Assembly: GCF_015706575.1 (NCBI RefSeq)
Contig: NW_024037059.1
Coordinates: 33,614,129-33,678,128 of the forward strand
From: Patiria miniata
Taxonomy: Eukaryota > Echinodermata > Asteroidea > Valvatida > Asterinidae
Direction of reading: 5' to 3'
Length of the DNA: 64,000 nt
Below the pieces are notes generated by a model that was not told where the DNA came from, searched no databases, and saw only the letters and a list, made by a program, of their open reading frames with translations. Positions 1 to 9,973 of the stretch are shown piece by piece. Numbering within the stretch: position 1 is the first letter of the stretch; each line of letters starts with the position of its first letter. The translations under genes and the position numbers were made by a program.

Positions 1-659
1 TATGCAGTATCACGTGACACATTTCATATTATAATATGAGCAAATTTGAAAGGAAAGTATTTTTTTGAGACGGTGTGGACAGTCAATGAACGTGAAAACA
101 TGGGCCTTAAGAAGGCCCCGAACCACACGCCATACATTTTGGAATCAACTTTTAGGGGTAAAACAATTTTTAACAACTTTTTTTTTGGCCCCCAAAATGG
201 TGTTCTGGATCTGCCCTTGTCGCTAGCGAGTATTTTGTCCTCAACGTTTAATAATGTGGAAGTAAGGAAATCAGACAGCGATTATTACAAGACAGCCTCA
301 TGAAATATATTTCTTTCGAATCAAGTCAGCCTGATATTAATAATAACTAGAGATTCGCGTTTGTTGTTACAATTTACAAACGCAGAGTGGTCGGGTAGAA
401 AACTTTTTTATGAAACACTGTCCAGTTAAGTAATGAATATTGTATGTAAGAACAAAGGATCACGTAATTAAATCCTTTCCAGGACAATCAATTATTTTGT
501 TTAAAAAATGCATCTTTAACGGGTTGATAAATTTCAGTGAACATTCTATGTATTGCACACATACAAGCGAGTCAAGCGAGTTTACGTACACAATAAAAAA
601 ATGTTTAGCAAGTAATGGTTTATCTGATTACAGAATACAAACATCATTGATTATTTAGT

Positions 660-944
660 TCAAGAGTTATAGGTGAAAGTAATTGATCACTTTTTCAGAT
701 AAAATCACTTGTAATTTGACATCCGATGACGTAATCATGACGTCAGAGTAATATGAACCACTTCGGATAAGGGTCGGTATATATTGAAAGCAGTTCATAC
801 CATATACCGTTTTGGAGAAAACTCTCGGAGAAGTATTGTCCGGGAAAAAAAGAAAGAACCAAACAAAGAAGATTTATGAGAACAATTCTAGACAGTGGTC
901 GGGTTGTGCCCGACCACTCAATAATAATAATAATAATAATAATA
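660..944 (+). repeat. Dispersed repeat ending in an (ATA)n tail
   Basis: This stretch is clearly related to 16405-16680: both carry the order agagttata, cacttttcaa/ag, cttgtaatttga, tgacgtcatcatgacgtca-like blocks, a purine-rich stretch and a closing gtcgggttgtgcccg-like block followed by an (AAT)n run. A 3-prime microsatellite tail suggests the 3-prime end of a non-LTR retroposon, but no reverse transcriptase is present in either copy. Confidence 0.45.
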
Positions 945-1054
945 ATATTGGATGGCTTTGATGGGGGATACAAGAATATATTGCACTCGCTATATAGCAA
1001 AATTGCACTCGCTCGTGCAATATATTCTTGTATCCCCTCAAAGCCATACAATAT
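945..1054. mobile_element. Hairpin MITE next to the ferroxidase splice donor
   Basis: Inverted arms of about 38 bases (atattggatggctttgat... against its complement ending ...aaagccatacaatat) surround a short loop. A related, decayed copy lies at about 32920-32992. The right arm ends about 11 bases from the donor of the exon at 1066-1265, so it would sit at the very start of that intron. Confidence 0.6.
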
Positions 1055-1065
1055 CTCCTTTATAC

Positions 1066-1265
1066 CTTCCCTCGTGGATGTCAGTATTCTTGATGAGATT
1101 TCTCCCTGATGGAGCATAGTCCCACTCAATCTCCACGGCAGCCACAAAGTATTCCCGTAACTGGTTAGTAACGAAGCCTCGTGCAGACACGACACCACCG
1201 CAGAGTCCCACCACCAGGCAAGCAGCCAAGGCCACGCGTGGCCAGACGTGGACCAAACGGTGCAT
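1066..1265 (-). CDS. First coding exon of a multicopper ferroxidase (ceruloplasmin/hephaestin type), partial gene
   Basis: Reading down from an ATG at 1265 gives about 66 residues: an apparent signal peptide (basic start, then VALAACLVVGLCGG, cut near VVSA) followed by REYFVAAVEIEWDYAPSGRN. The WDYAP block after a secreted N-terminus is the characteristic opening of ceruloplasmin/hephaestin cupredoxin domains, which oxidise ferrous iron at the cell surface or in plasma. The exon ends at a plausible donor (AG|GTATAA, phase 2) at 1066/1065. No later exon is visible between the donor and the left edge, so the copper sites cannot be inspected. Longer minus-strand frames over this spot are other-frame or read-through artefacts. 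The family call rests on this short motif and the signal peptide. Confidence 0.62.
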
Positions 1266-2052
1266 ACTGCCGAACTGCCCGCTAAAACTCGGTACAAGTT
1301 CTCGGAAACTGGCACAGCACTGCGATATGGGCAGCAATTTATAGTTTCGCACTAAACATATACTATAGCACAAACACAAGTTACATCATCAGACATCGAA
1401 ATATTCAGGGAGAAGCTGTCTCATCAAAGCGCAGGTACAACTAACTCTGCCAGGCGCGAGTACACTTTTTAAGAAGCTTTGAGTTTCCGATCGGTGCACG
1501 TGAGTTTGGTCAGGAGGTGAAGCCCTGACCCTCCAATGAATGATTGGCACGCAGGTTGCGCCTCTGCTGTCTGTGCCCTTCGAGTTGTTGTGTTAACATG
1601 TGCAGAGTCGGGTATTAAAAGTCAGTTGTTAAAACGTTGTACAAAATGGTATATTATACCCAAAATCGCGTAGGTACCGATTACGCAACTTGAGATCCGC
1701 CAAATGAATATCATTTTATCTGATCGCGGATTTTAATCTGTTGACTGTATTATGTGGGTGGATCGTCTGGAACAGGCCTATACAAAATACCCAGCTATTT
1801 ATATTCGGTAACGAGAGCACATTAGAGCAGAACTGTGAGTGTTTCAAGGTTATAACCGGGTTGAGGGCTTTTTGTGGGGAGTTCGGTCGTAACACAGGCA
1901 TATACTTTGGTCGGACGTTTTCATAATTTATGCAGACCGCAAAGGTCGTTACAAATTAAAGCCCATAGAAGAAAAAAGGTTCCCGAGATTAACCATTTCA
2001 TCATTTGAAAACCATCGCAAGTAAAACCGTTGCACCTAAATGTGTTATGTAC

Positions 2053-2803
2053 GGTGGCCCTGAAGGGACACAACCAGTCGTGAATATTTTTGTGACGTCG
2101 TGAATTTATTCACGACTAGTCGTGAATATTTTTGCGACGTCGCGTCGTGAACATTTTTGCGGTGTCGTGAATTTATGCACGACCGGTCGTTAATTTTTTT
2201 TGCGACGTCGTGAATTTATTCATGACTGGTTGTGAATATTTTTGAAAAATCGCCAAAAAAATTACGACCGGTCTTGATTTTTTGGGCAACGTCGTGAATT
2301 TATTAGCGACCAGTTGTTAATATATTTTTGCGACGTCGTAAATATTTTTCACGCCTAGTCGCGAATTTGTCGCGAATATTTTATTCAGTAGCTTGGAGGG
2401 TACGTATAGCTCTTGTGTAGTTCATACACACAAGTACAAAGGTACGTTGCGCTTCACGCGGGGCAAATCTGCTATCCCATGACGGACACTGTTGAACCCT
2501 TCAAGTTACTGAACAAAATATGTACGACAAAAATTCACGACTAGTCGTGAATAAATTTACGACTAAAAGTGAATTTTTTTTCACGACTATATAGTCGCGA
2601 ATTTATTCCCGACGTCGGGTATCCTTTTCGCGACGTCGTGAATTTGTTTCACGACAAGTCGTGAAAAATGTTCGCGACGTCGCAAACATATTAACGACGT
2701 CGCAAAAATATTCACGTCGCATAAACACCCACGACTGGTCGTGAATAAATTCACGACGTCGCAAAAAAATATTCACGACCGGTTACGTCCCTTCAAGGCC
2801 GCC
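2053..2803. mobile_element. Foldback element built of gacgtcgtgaat repeats
   Basis: The outer ends are inverted (ggtggccctgaagggac at 2053-2069 against gtcccttcaaggccgcc at 2787-2803). Between them are two blocks (about 2070-2380 and 2525-2785) packed with variants of cgacgtcgtgaatttattcacgac, a short palindromic unit in both orientations, around a unique centre of about 150 bp (2385-2525). The dense subterminal repeats are typical of non-autonomous foldback-type DNA transposons. There is no coding capacity. Confidence 0.65.
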
Positions 2804-2849
2804 ATATAGTTATGTTGTAACGTACATACAACTGGGATTGTCTATGTAC

Positions 2850-3228
2850 TCGACTAACTGTGACGACAAATACCATCACTGGTGGTCTCATACTGGATAA
2901 TTTCATTTACAAATATGTGCATAAGATTTGTAAGTATTTACAAATCGCATTCATTGCTACGGATCGAGGCTCAATGTCACATTTACCGGTGGCATTTCTA
3001 CATAATAATTGCGGGGCTGCATACCCGCGGGTAATAGTAGTTCATTTTACTTTTGCGGTCCCTGACCCACATAACTGTCATTTGTCTTGTCATGTATTCG
3101 GATTTTTGTCCCAGGTCCCCGCTACCGTCTTACTGTACTTGTTGATTGTTGTTTTATGCTCGTTTTACTCATTTTGTTTTGTTTTGTTTTTGTGATGGTC
3201 GAATAAATAATAATAATAATAATAATAG
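2850..3228 (+). mobile_element. Possible retroposon 3-prime end with (AAT)n tail
   Basis: A T-rich stretch resembling a 3-prime UTR leads into gatggtcgaataaataataataataat, an AATAAA-like signal followed by a trinucleotide tail, as seen at the 3-prime ends of many LINEs. No coding remnant is recognisable. Confidence 0.3.
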
Positions 3229-3289
3229 TTTCCCGCAAGCTGAGCAGCCATGAGCTCAGATCCGATAGCTCAATATAACGTCTTTGTAA

Positions 3290-3712
3290 TAGCCTATATT
3301 ATAAACATACATTGCACTGGGAAAACAAGAGTCCCTTTAAAATTAATTCAGTGACATTCTAGGTCAAGTTGTTTTGATTTGGGGTGAAAAACGAGGTCCC
3401 TAAAACCCATTGATTGCAACCCTGATTGGGGCTCATGATGCCTGCACCGGCCGGCGAATCTTTTTTCCCAAACGACATTCGCTTCCCATCTTCTGATTTG
3501 TCCATTACATGCATATCTAATGCCTTGTTCTCCACAACACAAACCCAAGATAGGTTTTACGTCTTGTGATAAGTTTTCCTTCATCACTTTACTTAGCCTA
3601 TTTAAGAGGTGAAATGAGAAGAAGTGAAAAACGCACACTGAGATTCGAACTCGGATCACCTGATCAGAAGTCAGGACTACTTCCAACCAGTCCACGAATC
3701 AGCTGCCAATCG
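3290..3712 (-). mobile_element. tRNA-headed SINE-like repeat
   Basis: On the minus strand the head (3632-3712) contains an A-box-like TGGACTGGTTGG, an anticodon-arm-like hairpin (CCTGA, loop, TCAGG) and a B-box-like GAGTTCGAATCTC, followed by a non-tRNA body of about 330 bases. The tRNA fold is imperfect, so a tRNA-derived SINE is more likely than a working tRNA gene. Confidence 0.5.
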
Positions 3713-3789
3713 TCGGTGATTTAAACACTATTATTCCTTGTTATATAACTTATTCTCTAAAACCCTGGACATCATGAATATGCATAACG

Positions 3790-3826
3790 CAGAGAGAGGG
3801 GGAGAGAGAGAGAGAGAGAGAGAGAG
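3790..3826. repeat. (AG)n microsatellite
   Basis: An uninterrupted gagagaga run after a short gagaggggg lead-in. Confidence 0.9.
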
Positions 3827-3895
3827 CGCCCTCTTTTGATATTGTCCGCTCTCATTTGAAAAAAATTAATTTCGCCACCGGCCGCATGTAAGCTT

Positions 3896-4431
3896 CGCTC
3901 GTACCCCCCGCCCTGCAAACAGGACGCTGGGATACTCTGATAAATTCACGCTCTGATTGGTTGGATTTTGCGTGACCAGTGACCTGCGCGTCATCAAGGT
4001 CATGACTCTGCAAGGTTTAAAACGGCCGTTTAGACTGATTCATTACTCTTTTATTCCAGTTTAGAGATGTTTTTTCTCGTTGAAAAGCGTTATAATGTAG
4101 GAAATTCTGTAAAACTCATCTGTATTGTAAATTTGCAATTCCCGTCACTCACTCAGGCTCCGTTTCGAATCACGAACGGTCGGATTGCATTATGCGACGC
4201 TCACAATTTTGTCCACATGGTCCGCAATGAAACAGAAATCACATCTGGTATGGAATGTGCGCAATTCTATGGGAAGTTTCGGATAGCATTTGCGCACATT
4301 GTCTAAATGCGGTCTCGAACAGCTGCAGCCAGATGCTTTATACATAAGTCATAGGCCATTTCCTTCACAAGATTCTGTGAAGCTCGTCAGAGTATCCCAG
4401 CGTCCTGTTTGCAGGGCGGGGGGTACGAGCG
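3896..4431. mobile_element. DNA transposon with 45-bp TIRs and 11-bp flanking repeat (Mutator-like size)
   Basis: cgctcgtaccccccgccctg... at 3896-3940 is the inverted complement of 4387-4431, perfect or nearly so over about 45 bases. The flanks repeat catgtaagctt directly (3885-3895 and 4434-4444), as expected for an 11-bp target-site duplication. Long inverted ends with a 9-11 bp duplication suggest a Mutator-like element. The interior has no transposase, so it is non-autonomous. Confidence 0.65.
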
Positions 4432-4804
4432 AACATGTAAGCTTACGAGCTGTATAAAAAAAAAAGCTCGTTGTCAATAAACAAAAAATGAAAGAAAGAA
4501 ATCTTGTGGGCATTTTCAAGTCCGGAGACCATTCAATTGCCATACATAACAGTTTTCGCTCCTAATCACAAATCCATAAGGTTCAAACTTTACTCCCCTT
4601 TTATTTTAACACAGGCCGAATCTTTCGTGCATGCAATCAGTCTCATAATATAATTAACAATTGTTCGCGGTGCCACGCCCAAAAAAGCATGGACACACGA
4701 TCTTGACAGCTTCGTATGATTGGCATTTGCTTACAAGCGCAGATAAATACTATATTTTCCCGGCAACGTATTTGTCATTACGTTTCCCCGATTTCGCCCC
4801 AGTA

Positions 4805-5010
4805 AACTAAAACCAGATAACATTGTGACTTGGATCCACCCAGCGAGGAAGCCATATCACGAGTACGGGACATCGTGAGGTGTGCCACCTGGTACCCAGA
4901 GATTCCGTTGGTCGCCTATTGGACCTTGACCAGGCAAGAAACTATTGTTTAGCCTGTTCTGGGATTCAGCTTAATCGTGCCTTGCAATCACGCACGACAT
5001 ACAAGGCCAG
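4805..5010. repeat. Old dispersed repeat, pair with 8205-8415
   Basis: Shares an ordered series of blocks with 8205-8415 (agtaaactaaaaccagataac, gcgaggaagccagatcac, gtgcccaggcattccg-like, tctgtgattcagc-like). Divergence is high, so it is an old repeat of unknown class. Confidence 0.5.
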
Positions 5011-5562
5011 ATTAAAGGGGCATGAAAAGAATTTTTCTGAGAAACACATTTTGTGCAACTTTCTACTCTTCTTAAATGTTTGAAAACTACTTGACATCCC
5101 TTTTTGGTTTATTTTATTCAAAAGTGCACTTCTTTAAACATTTCTATGCTTTTTTGACAACTGAAGGCGCTGTTGCCGTGATGTCATTTCAGGGAGACAC
5201 TGTTCAGTTTAAGGGTTTTGTGTACAAATGTGAACTCAAAAATCTGCTCATTGATAACATTTATGAGAAAGGTTTGCTCATTGACTTACTGTCATGTACT
5301 AACACAATAACGAATCACCGAAGAAAAGAAAATGTTCAACAGCGAAATATCCAAAATTCTGGCAACTTTTTGTGCACAAACCAATTGCAACATTGAGGTT
5401 TCTGCCTGATATGACATCACGCTTTTGCTATGTTCCCTTCTCTAATTGAAGATAACATCATCCTGATTCCGGACACAAATTTCAGTGATATCGTGTTATT
5501 AACCAACATTAGAGATACGACACTGAAAATCACTGACAGATCCTATTAAAATTTGATATAGA

Positions 5563-5782
5563 GAAGGGCAGATCCAGATCACAATTTTGGTGGGTTTTTT
5601 TTTTTTGGGGGGGGGATTTACGATCGGAGGCGATTTCTGACCACTTTAACCAAATCTTTTGAGGAAAAGATGGTGGCGTACGCAGTGCCTGCCTTTATTG
5701 CCACGTCACTTAAAAACAAAAACGGGTTCGTTCTGGATCGGGGTGGGGGGTTATGGCCCCCGTTGCCCCCCATCCGCCCTTG
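5563..5782. mobile_element. Small G-rich DNA-transposon remnant (aagggcagatcc ends)
   Basis: gaagggcagatcc on the left and ggatgggggg in inverted form on the right (ccatccgcccttgtc) give short imperfect TIRs. A related sequence lies at about 23523-23700 (shared ggcaggcactgcg, atcttttcctcaaa, aagtggtcagaaat blocks in the other orientation). Non-coding. Confidence 0.4.
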
Positions 5783-8204
5783 TCTTACTACGCAACAACA
5801 CCTCACGAAGTGTTCCAACAACAATAATGCCTGACCATACAAATTTGATTTTCGTAGAATAGCTTCAAATATTTGCCACTGTAGGCCCCAATTCATAAGT
5901 AAGTACATCTTTCATGCTTCTTCACTGAACTCATCTGCATGCATGAAAAGCAGTTTCATTCCTAATAGACGATAACATGCCGATCACAATTGAAACTTTA
6001 TGTAGGGAATGTTGTAGGCCCTATATGGGAAAGAGGTAAGGCGACCGATGAACTATAGGACAAAAAGTGGTTCGCAATCTGTGGAGATTATTGGCAAATT
6101 ATTGTACATAACGTGAATTACTGTAAACGAAAATCGTGGCATATCATTTCTGGGATGAGTTACCTCGAAAAAGGCTACGGTCAGCAAAAACGAAACGAGT
6201 TGCGTGTAGGGCTAAGACATGCAATATGGGACACGTCCGACAGTCGATGACGGAATCACACCAGCCCGCCATTTAAAAAAAAAAATTGTCGGACTTTCTT
6301 CGAAATCGTGCAGCAACTCACTGTCACAAGTAAAATAGCTATTCATGCACCTCAGACAAGAAGATGCAAGTGTCAAATGTTGAGAAAACAAGCGCGCGTG
6401 CACAATAAGCTCTGGCCCGCTTCCGGAATGTCTCACTTCATAATGCAATTGCATTTAATCAATTTTACCGACCACGAAGTGACACGTAGAAGCTCCTGCC
6501 AGAGCTTAAAAAAAAGGAGGGGGGGGGAGATGTAAACAAACATGACTTTCATCATTTTCTGCTATAGGTGTAAGACATAACAATGCATATTTCTAGTGAC
6601 ATATGAAATATGGCTAGTAAATAATCCAAAGCACTACATTTTGGCAATCTCCGCGCGAATTGTTATCTTTAAGGGACTGATCATCTTTTGAGGGAATATT
6701 ACTTAATCGCTCTGACTTTTCCTACCCCCTCCAAAAAAAGAAAAGAAAAGAAATACATGGCAACTGTATTTTACCTCTCAAGAGTGGGCCGTCTAACAAC
6801 ACAGTTGACTCATTTACCTCACCGCAATCTCCGCCTGTGCCGCCCCTCTCCCCATTTCCGCGACTAGGATAGATTGAAAATGTGTAAACAGGAGAGGGTA
6901 TATCACGCACTGCATTGTGGACAGTTTGAGCTCAACAGACAGAGATTCTTTGTAGCGCAAACTGATCCACAGTGCAGCGCAACATACACCTCAACTTAAC
7001 ACTTCCGTCTTGGTCTACCCGTAAAAGTCAATAGACAGTTTTCCTTGCTCCATAACAGATAGACAGATGGCTCACGAGTACGAGTATAACGATACGAGCA
7101 ACAAGATGATACAAAAAACTCTGTAAATTTAAATATAGATATTTACAAAGAAAAATTGCAACACACATTTGGAAATACGAAAACATATTTTCAACAATTA
7201 GTTTTATTTCTACAACTTCTAGAAAAATATATACTCAGGGTGATTGATCAAAAAACAAAAATTTATTTTAAAAATATGAAAAGAAACGAAAAATGTACAC
7301 TGTAAAAACATAAAAATCGCATGTAAAATCGCACAGACTACTCTACACAGTCCTTGACTCCTGGCTATCAAAACAAGTTCAGACCACGTGACTTTCAAAG
7401 ACATACTGCATCACATGACCGGGTAACCGGTCGTGCGATGTTTAATTTTGGCTTAAATCTCATGTACCATTAGTAATTCCTGCATATCTAGTATATCCGT
7501 GCTCCTCTGAAGAATTTCCTCCTAATTATTTAAAGTAGAAACAAAAAAACCTCAAAGCAATTTTTCGTGTTCCAAAAATATTGCTATGTGAAAAAGTTGG
7601 CATTCATAATAAGGAGCACTTTCGTCTGGAAAATGACAATACATGCACTTGGAAAGATCGTTAAAAGTCAAATTTTAATGTTAACACTTATGCCCTGAAT
7701 TTGTGTACGTGTAATTCTCGCGCAAAGATTTGTTTGGGTACAAATTTTGGTTCTCAAAAAATCGGGTCGTTGGAGCGATATTCGTATAATTCCTTGCTAG
7801 GATCGCCATATGTTTAATTCCGTCTAAAATTAGCGCGGAACCCAATATCACAGAGTGAATGGTTTAATTGACTGCCGGGCAAGGCCAAAAACAAGCAGCT
7901 GCCGCGTTTTTCAAAATTTTTCTTTAAAGAGTATAATGTGGATTTCCTGCAAACCAGACCTTTGAAATATGGCCGGTAAACAATTTCATGTTAATGATCT
8001 TCGGACGAAAGTGACCTTAAATTTTGTAAAAATAGGGAGAGGGAGTTGCTTCTAATCATTTATCACACACTCTTCTCACGAAAGAATCTTTCGTTCGATA
8101 CAACTTAAGTTATGCTGGTAAATTAGCAATTTCTTTTGAATGTTTATTTTTTTGGGTACCTCATCCACAATTTTGGCAGCTTAGCAGATCCATCATAACG
8201 TTTC

Positions 8205-8415
8205 CTTGGTTTCACCTAGTAAACTTGAACCTGATAACCTTATGACTCGGACCACCAAGCGAGGAAGTCAGATCACAAGCACGGGTGGTCGCGCCGTGCG
8301 TGCGGCACTCGGCCGGTCACGAGTGCCCAGGCATTCCGGTCCATCGGAACAGTTGTTTGGCCTACATCAAACTTCCTGCACACTTCCTATTCTGTGATTC
8401 AGCAAAATAGTGCCT
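8205..8415. repeat. Old dispersed repeat, pair with 4805-5010
   Basis: Second copy of the repeat at 4805-5010, same orientation, with several small length differences. Confidence 0.5.
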
Positions 8416-8598
8416 TTAGATGACGTAACAACTATTGCACTTTGGGCCAGTGCTGCCGAAGAAATTGATTTTAAAGCTTAAGCTATCACAGGCTTTCCAA
8501 TACCCAACGATGTTTTCAAGGTGAGAGATCAAAAATCGATTGAAGTGAGAGGTGAAGGATCTTTGGTGGCTAGAAGGTTTGGTTGTCACCTGCTTATT

Positions 8599-9247
8599 CA
8601 GAGGCGTAGCCAGCTGGGGGGGGGGGGGGGGCCTAAGGGGGTATTTACCCCCACTATTTTGTAAAGACTGCCCTTTTCCACTCAAGTGCCCTTTTTTCAA
8701 CAGCGTTTATCCCCCCCCCTCCAATATTTGTAATATTTTTAAAGAGTGCCCTTTTTTTCAAGTGCCGTTTTTCGTAAAACAAGTGTTATGTTTTTAACAG
8801 CGGCCTTCCACCAGTGCTATCTTTGGAATTTCTGGCGGCTGTTGGCTATAGGGGGGGGGGGGGGGCGCTAAGGGTATTTACCTGCACTATTTTGTAAAGA
8901 CTTCCCTTTCCCATTAAATTGCCCTTTTTTTCAACAGCGTTTACCCCCCCCATTATTTTTAAAGAGTGCCCTTTTTATCAAATGCCCCTTTTTTTTTGTA
9001 AAACAAGTGCCAATTTTTAACGAGGGCCTTTTTTGGAATTTCGCAATAGTGCCGCCCTGAAAAGCGCCATATTATGTTGTACGTTAGTGTGCACTGTTGT
9101 CCTGTTTGAACAGCGCCCCATTGGAAGATGGTACCGACATCCACACTTTTTAATTTTACGGCCTTCCGGAGAAAAAACCCTGTGTACATTCAGCACGAAT
9201 GCGCGACTTCCCCCCCCCCCCATAAAAATGACCTTGCTACGCCTCTG
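8599..9247. mobile_element. Non-autonomous DNA transposon with cagaggcgtagc TIRs and duplicated interior
   Basis: CAGAGGCGTAGC at 8599-8610 is inverted at 9236-9247. The interior consists of two diverged direct copies (about 8617-8817 and 8850-9040), each starting with a poly-G run and then the order tatttacc, actattttgtaaagact, caacagcgttta, aaagagtgccc, aaaacaagtg. A similar right terminus (gctggctacgcctctg) occurs at 41439-41454. The end sequence resembles hAT-type termini, but no clean 8-bp duplication is visible. Confidence 0.55.
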
Positions 9248-9731
9248 TTATTGATGTGTGGATGAATGTTGACTGAATTGTATGCGCAATGATTTTGTAG
9301 TCTCGTTAAGAATCATCTACATATCATAAAGCTGGTGAATCGGGCAACAAAACCCTAACCGTTAACACTACATGCTCAGTTATTGTGTTCGAACCTAACA
9401 CAAACTTGATGTCGTGCTCTGAAGAAACAACATTAGGGGTGCAGTTCTTGACAGTGAAAATCACTTACAAATCCTATTATACGGCATATAACGTACCAAC
9501 ACCAAACACGAAACTTCAATCATCAATACTGTCACACATTAGTTTGATTTTCGCGACAAAAACTTCAGTAATATTTGCTACACTAATAAAACTCTTGTTT
9601 TTCCCCCAAGGTATCGAGATGGAAGTTGTGCTGTGCGGACCAAATTCTACTTATACACGAGCCGAGATTTGGAAAAAAACAAATCATCATCATTGATTAA
9701 GCCGTTCTCCTATTAAAGGGCGCCCTCAACC

Positions 9732-9973
9732 TTACAGTGGCGTCGAGACTTGCTCGGTAGGCAAAACACCATTTCCCTGATGCTCCACCCCTTTCCCCCC
9801 GTCGTCGCATATATTTGCATTGACGTCGGACTCGATCAGCTTCCGCTGGCCATTGAGGGGGTTCCTTTTCCGCCACACATGCGCAGAGACGAACAAGATG
9901 GCGGCGACAAGGAAGAGGACCGCTATGATGTGCAGAGATATCGTAAAACTGCCGGTAAGGTCTTTACTAATTC
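9732..9973 (-). CDS. SLC16-like gene, last coding exon (TM12 and C-tail)
   Basis: Acceptor TTTGCAG|GAATT. Encodes ISKDLTGSFTISLHIIAVLF, then a tail rich in charged residues ending QVSTPL at the stop at 9732-9734. No clear AATAAA was found in the next few hundred bases downstream. Confidence 0.84.

Larger units (their letters stand above)
1266..9731. other. Intergenic region between ferroxidase start and transporter 3-prime end
   Basis: No further exon with protein-family resemblance was found. The sequence holds dispersed and inverted repeats described separately (2053-2803, 3290-3712, 3896-4431, 4805-5010, 5563-5782, 8205-8415, 8599-9247) and AT-rich single-copy-looking DNA. The promoter of the ferroxidase gene should lie just above 1265. 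Confidence 0.5.

Noticed and set aside
743-1315. A 190-codon minus-strand frame with a poly-Ile run and Trp-rich head
   Set aside because: It reads the ferroxidase exon in the wrong frame and then runs through the hairpin MITE and the (AAT)n tract. The other frame has a signal peptide and the WDYAP motif.
3632-3712. Working tRNA gene on the minus strand
   Set aside because: A- and B-box-like sequences are present, but the T-stem pairs poorly and a long repeat-like body follows; a SINE head is more likely.
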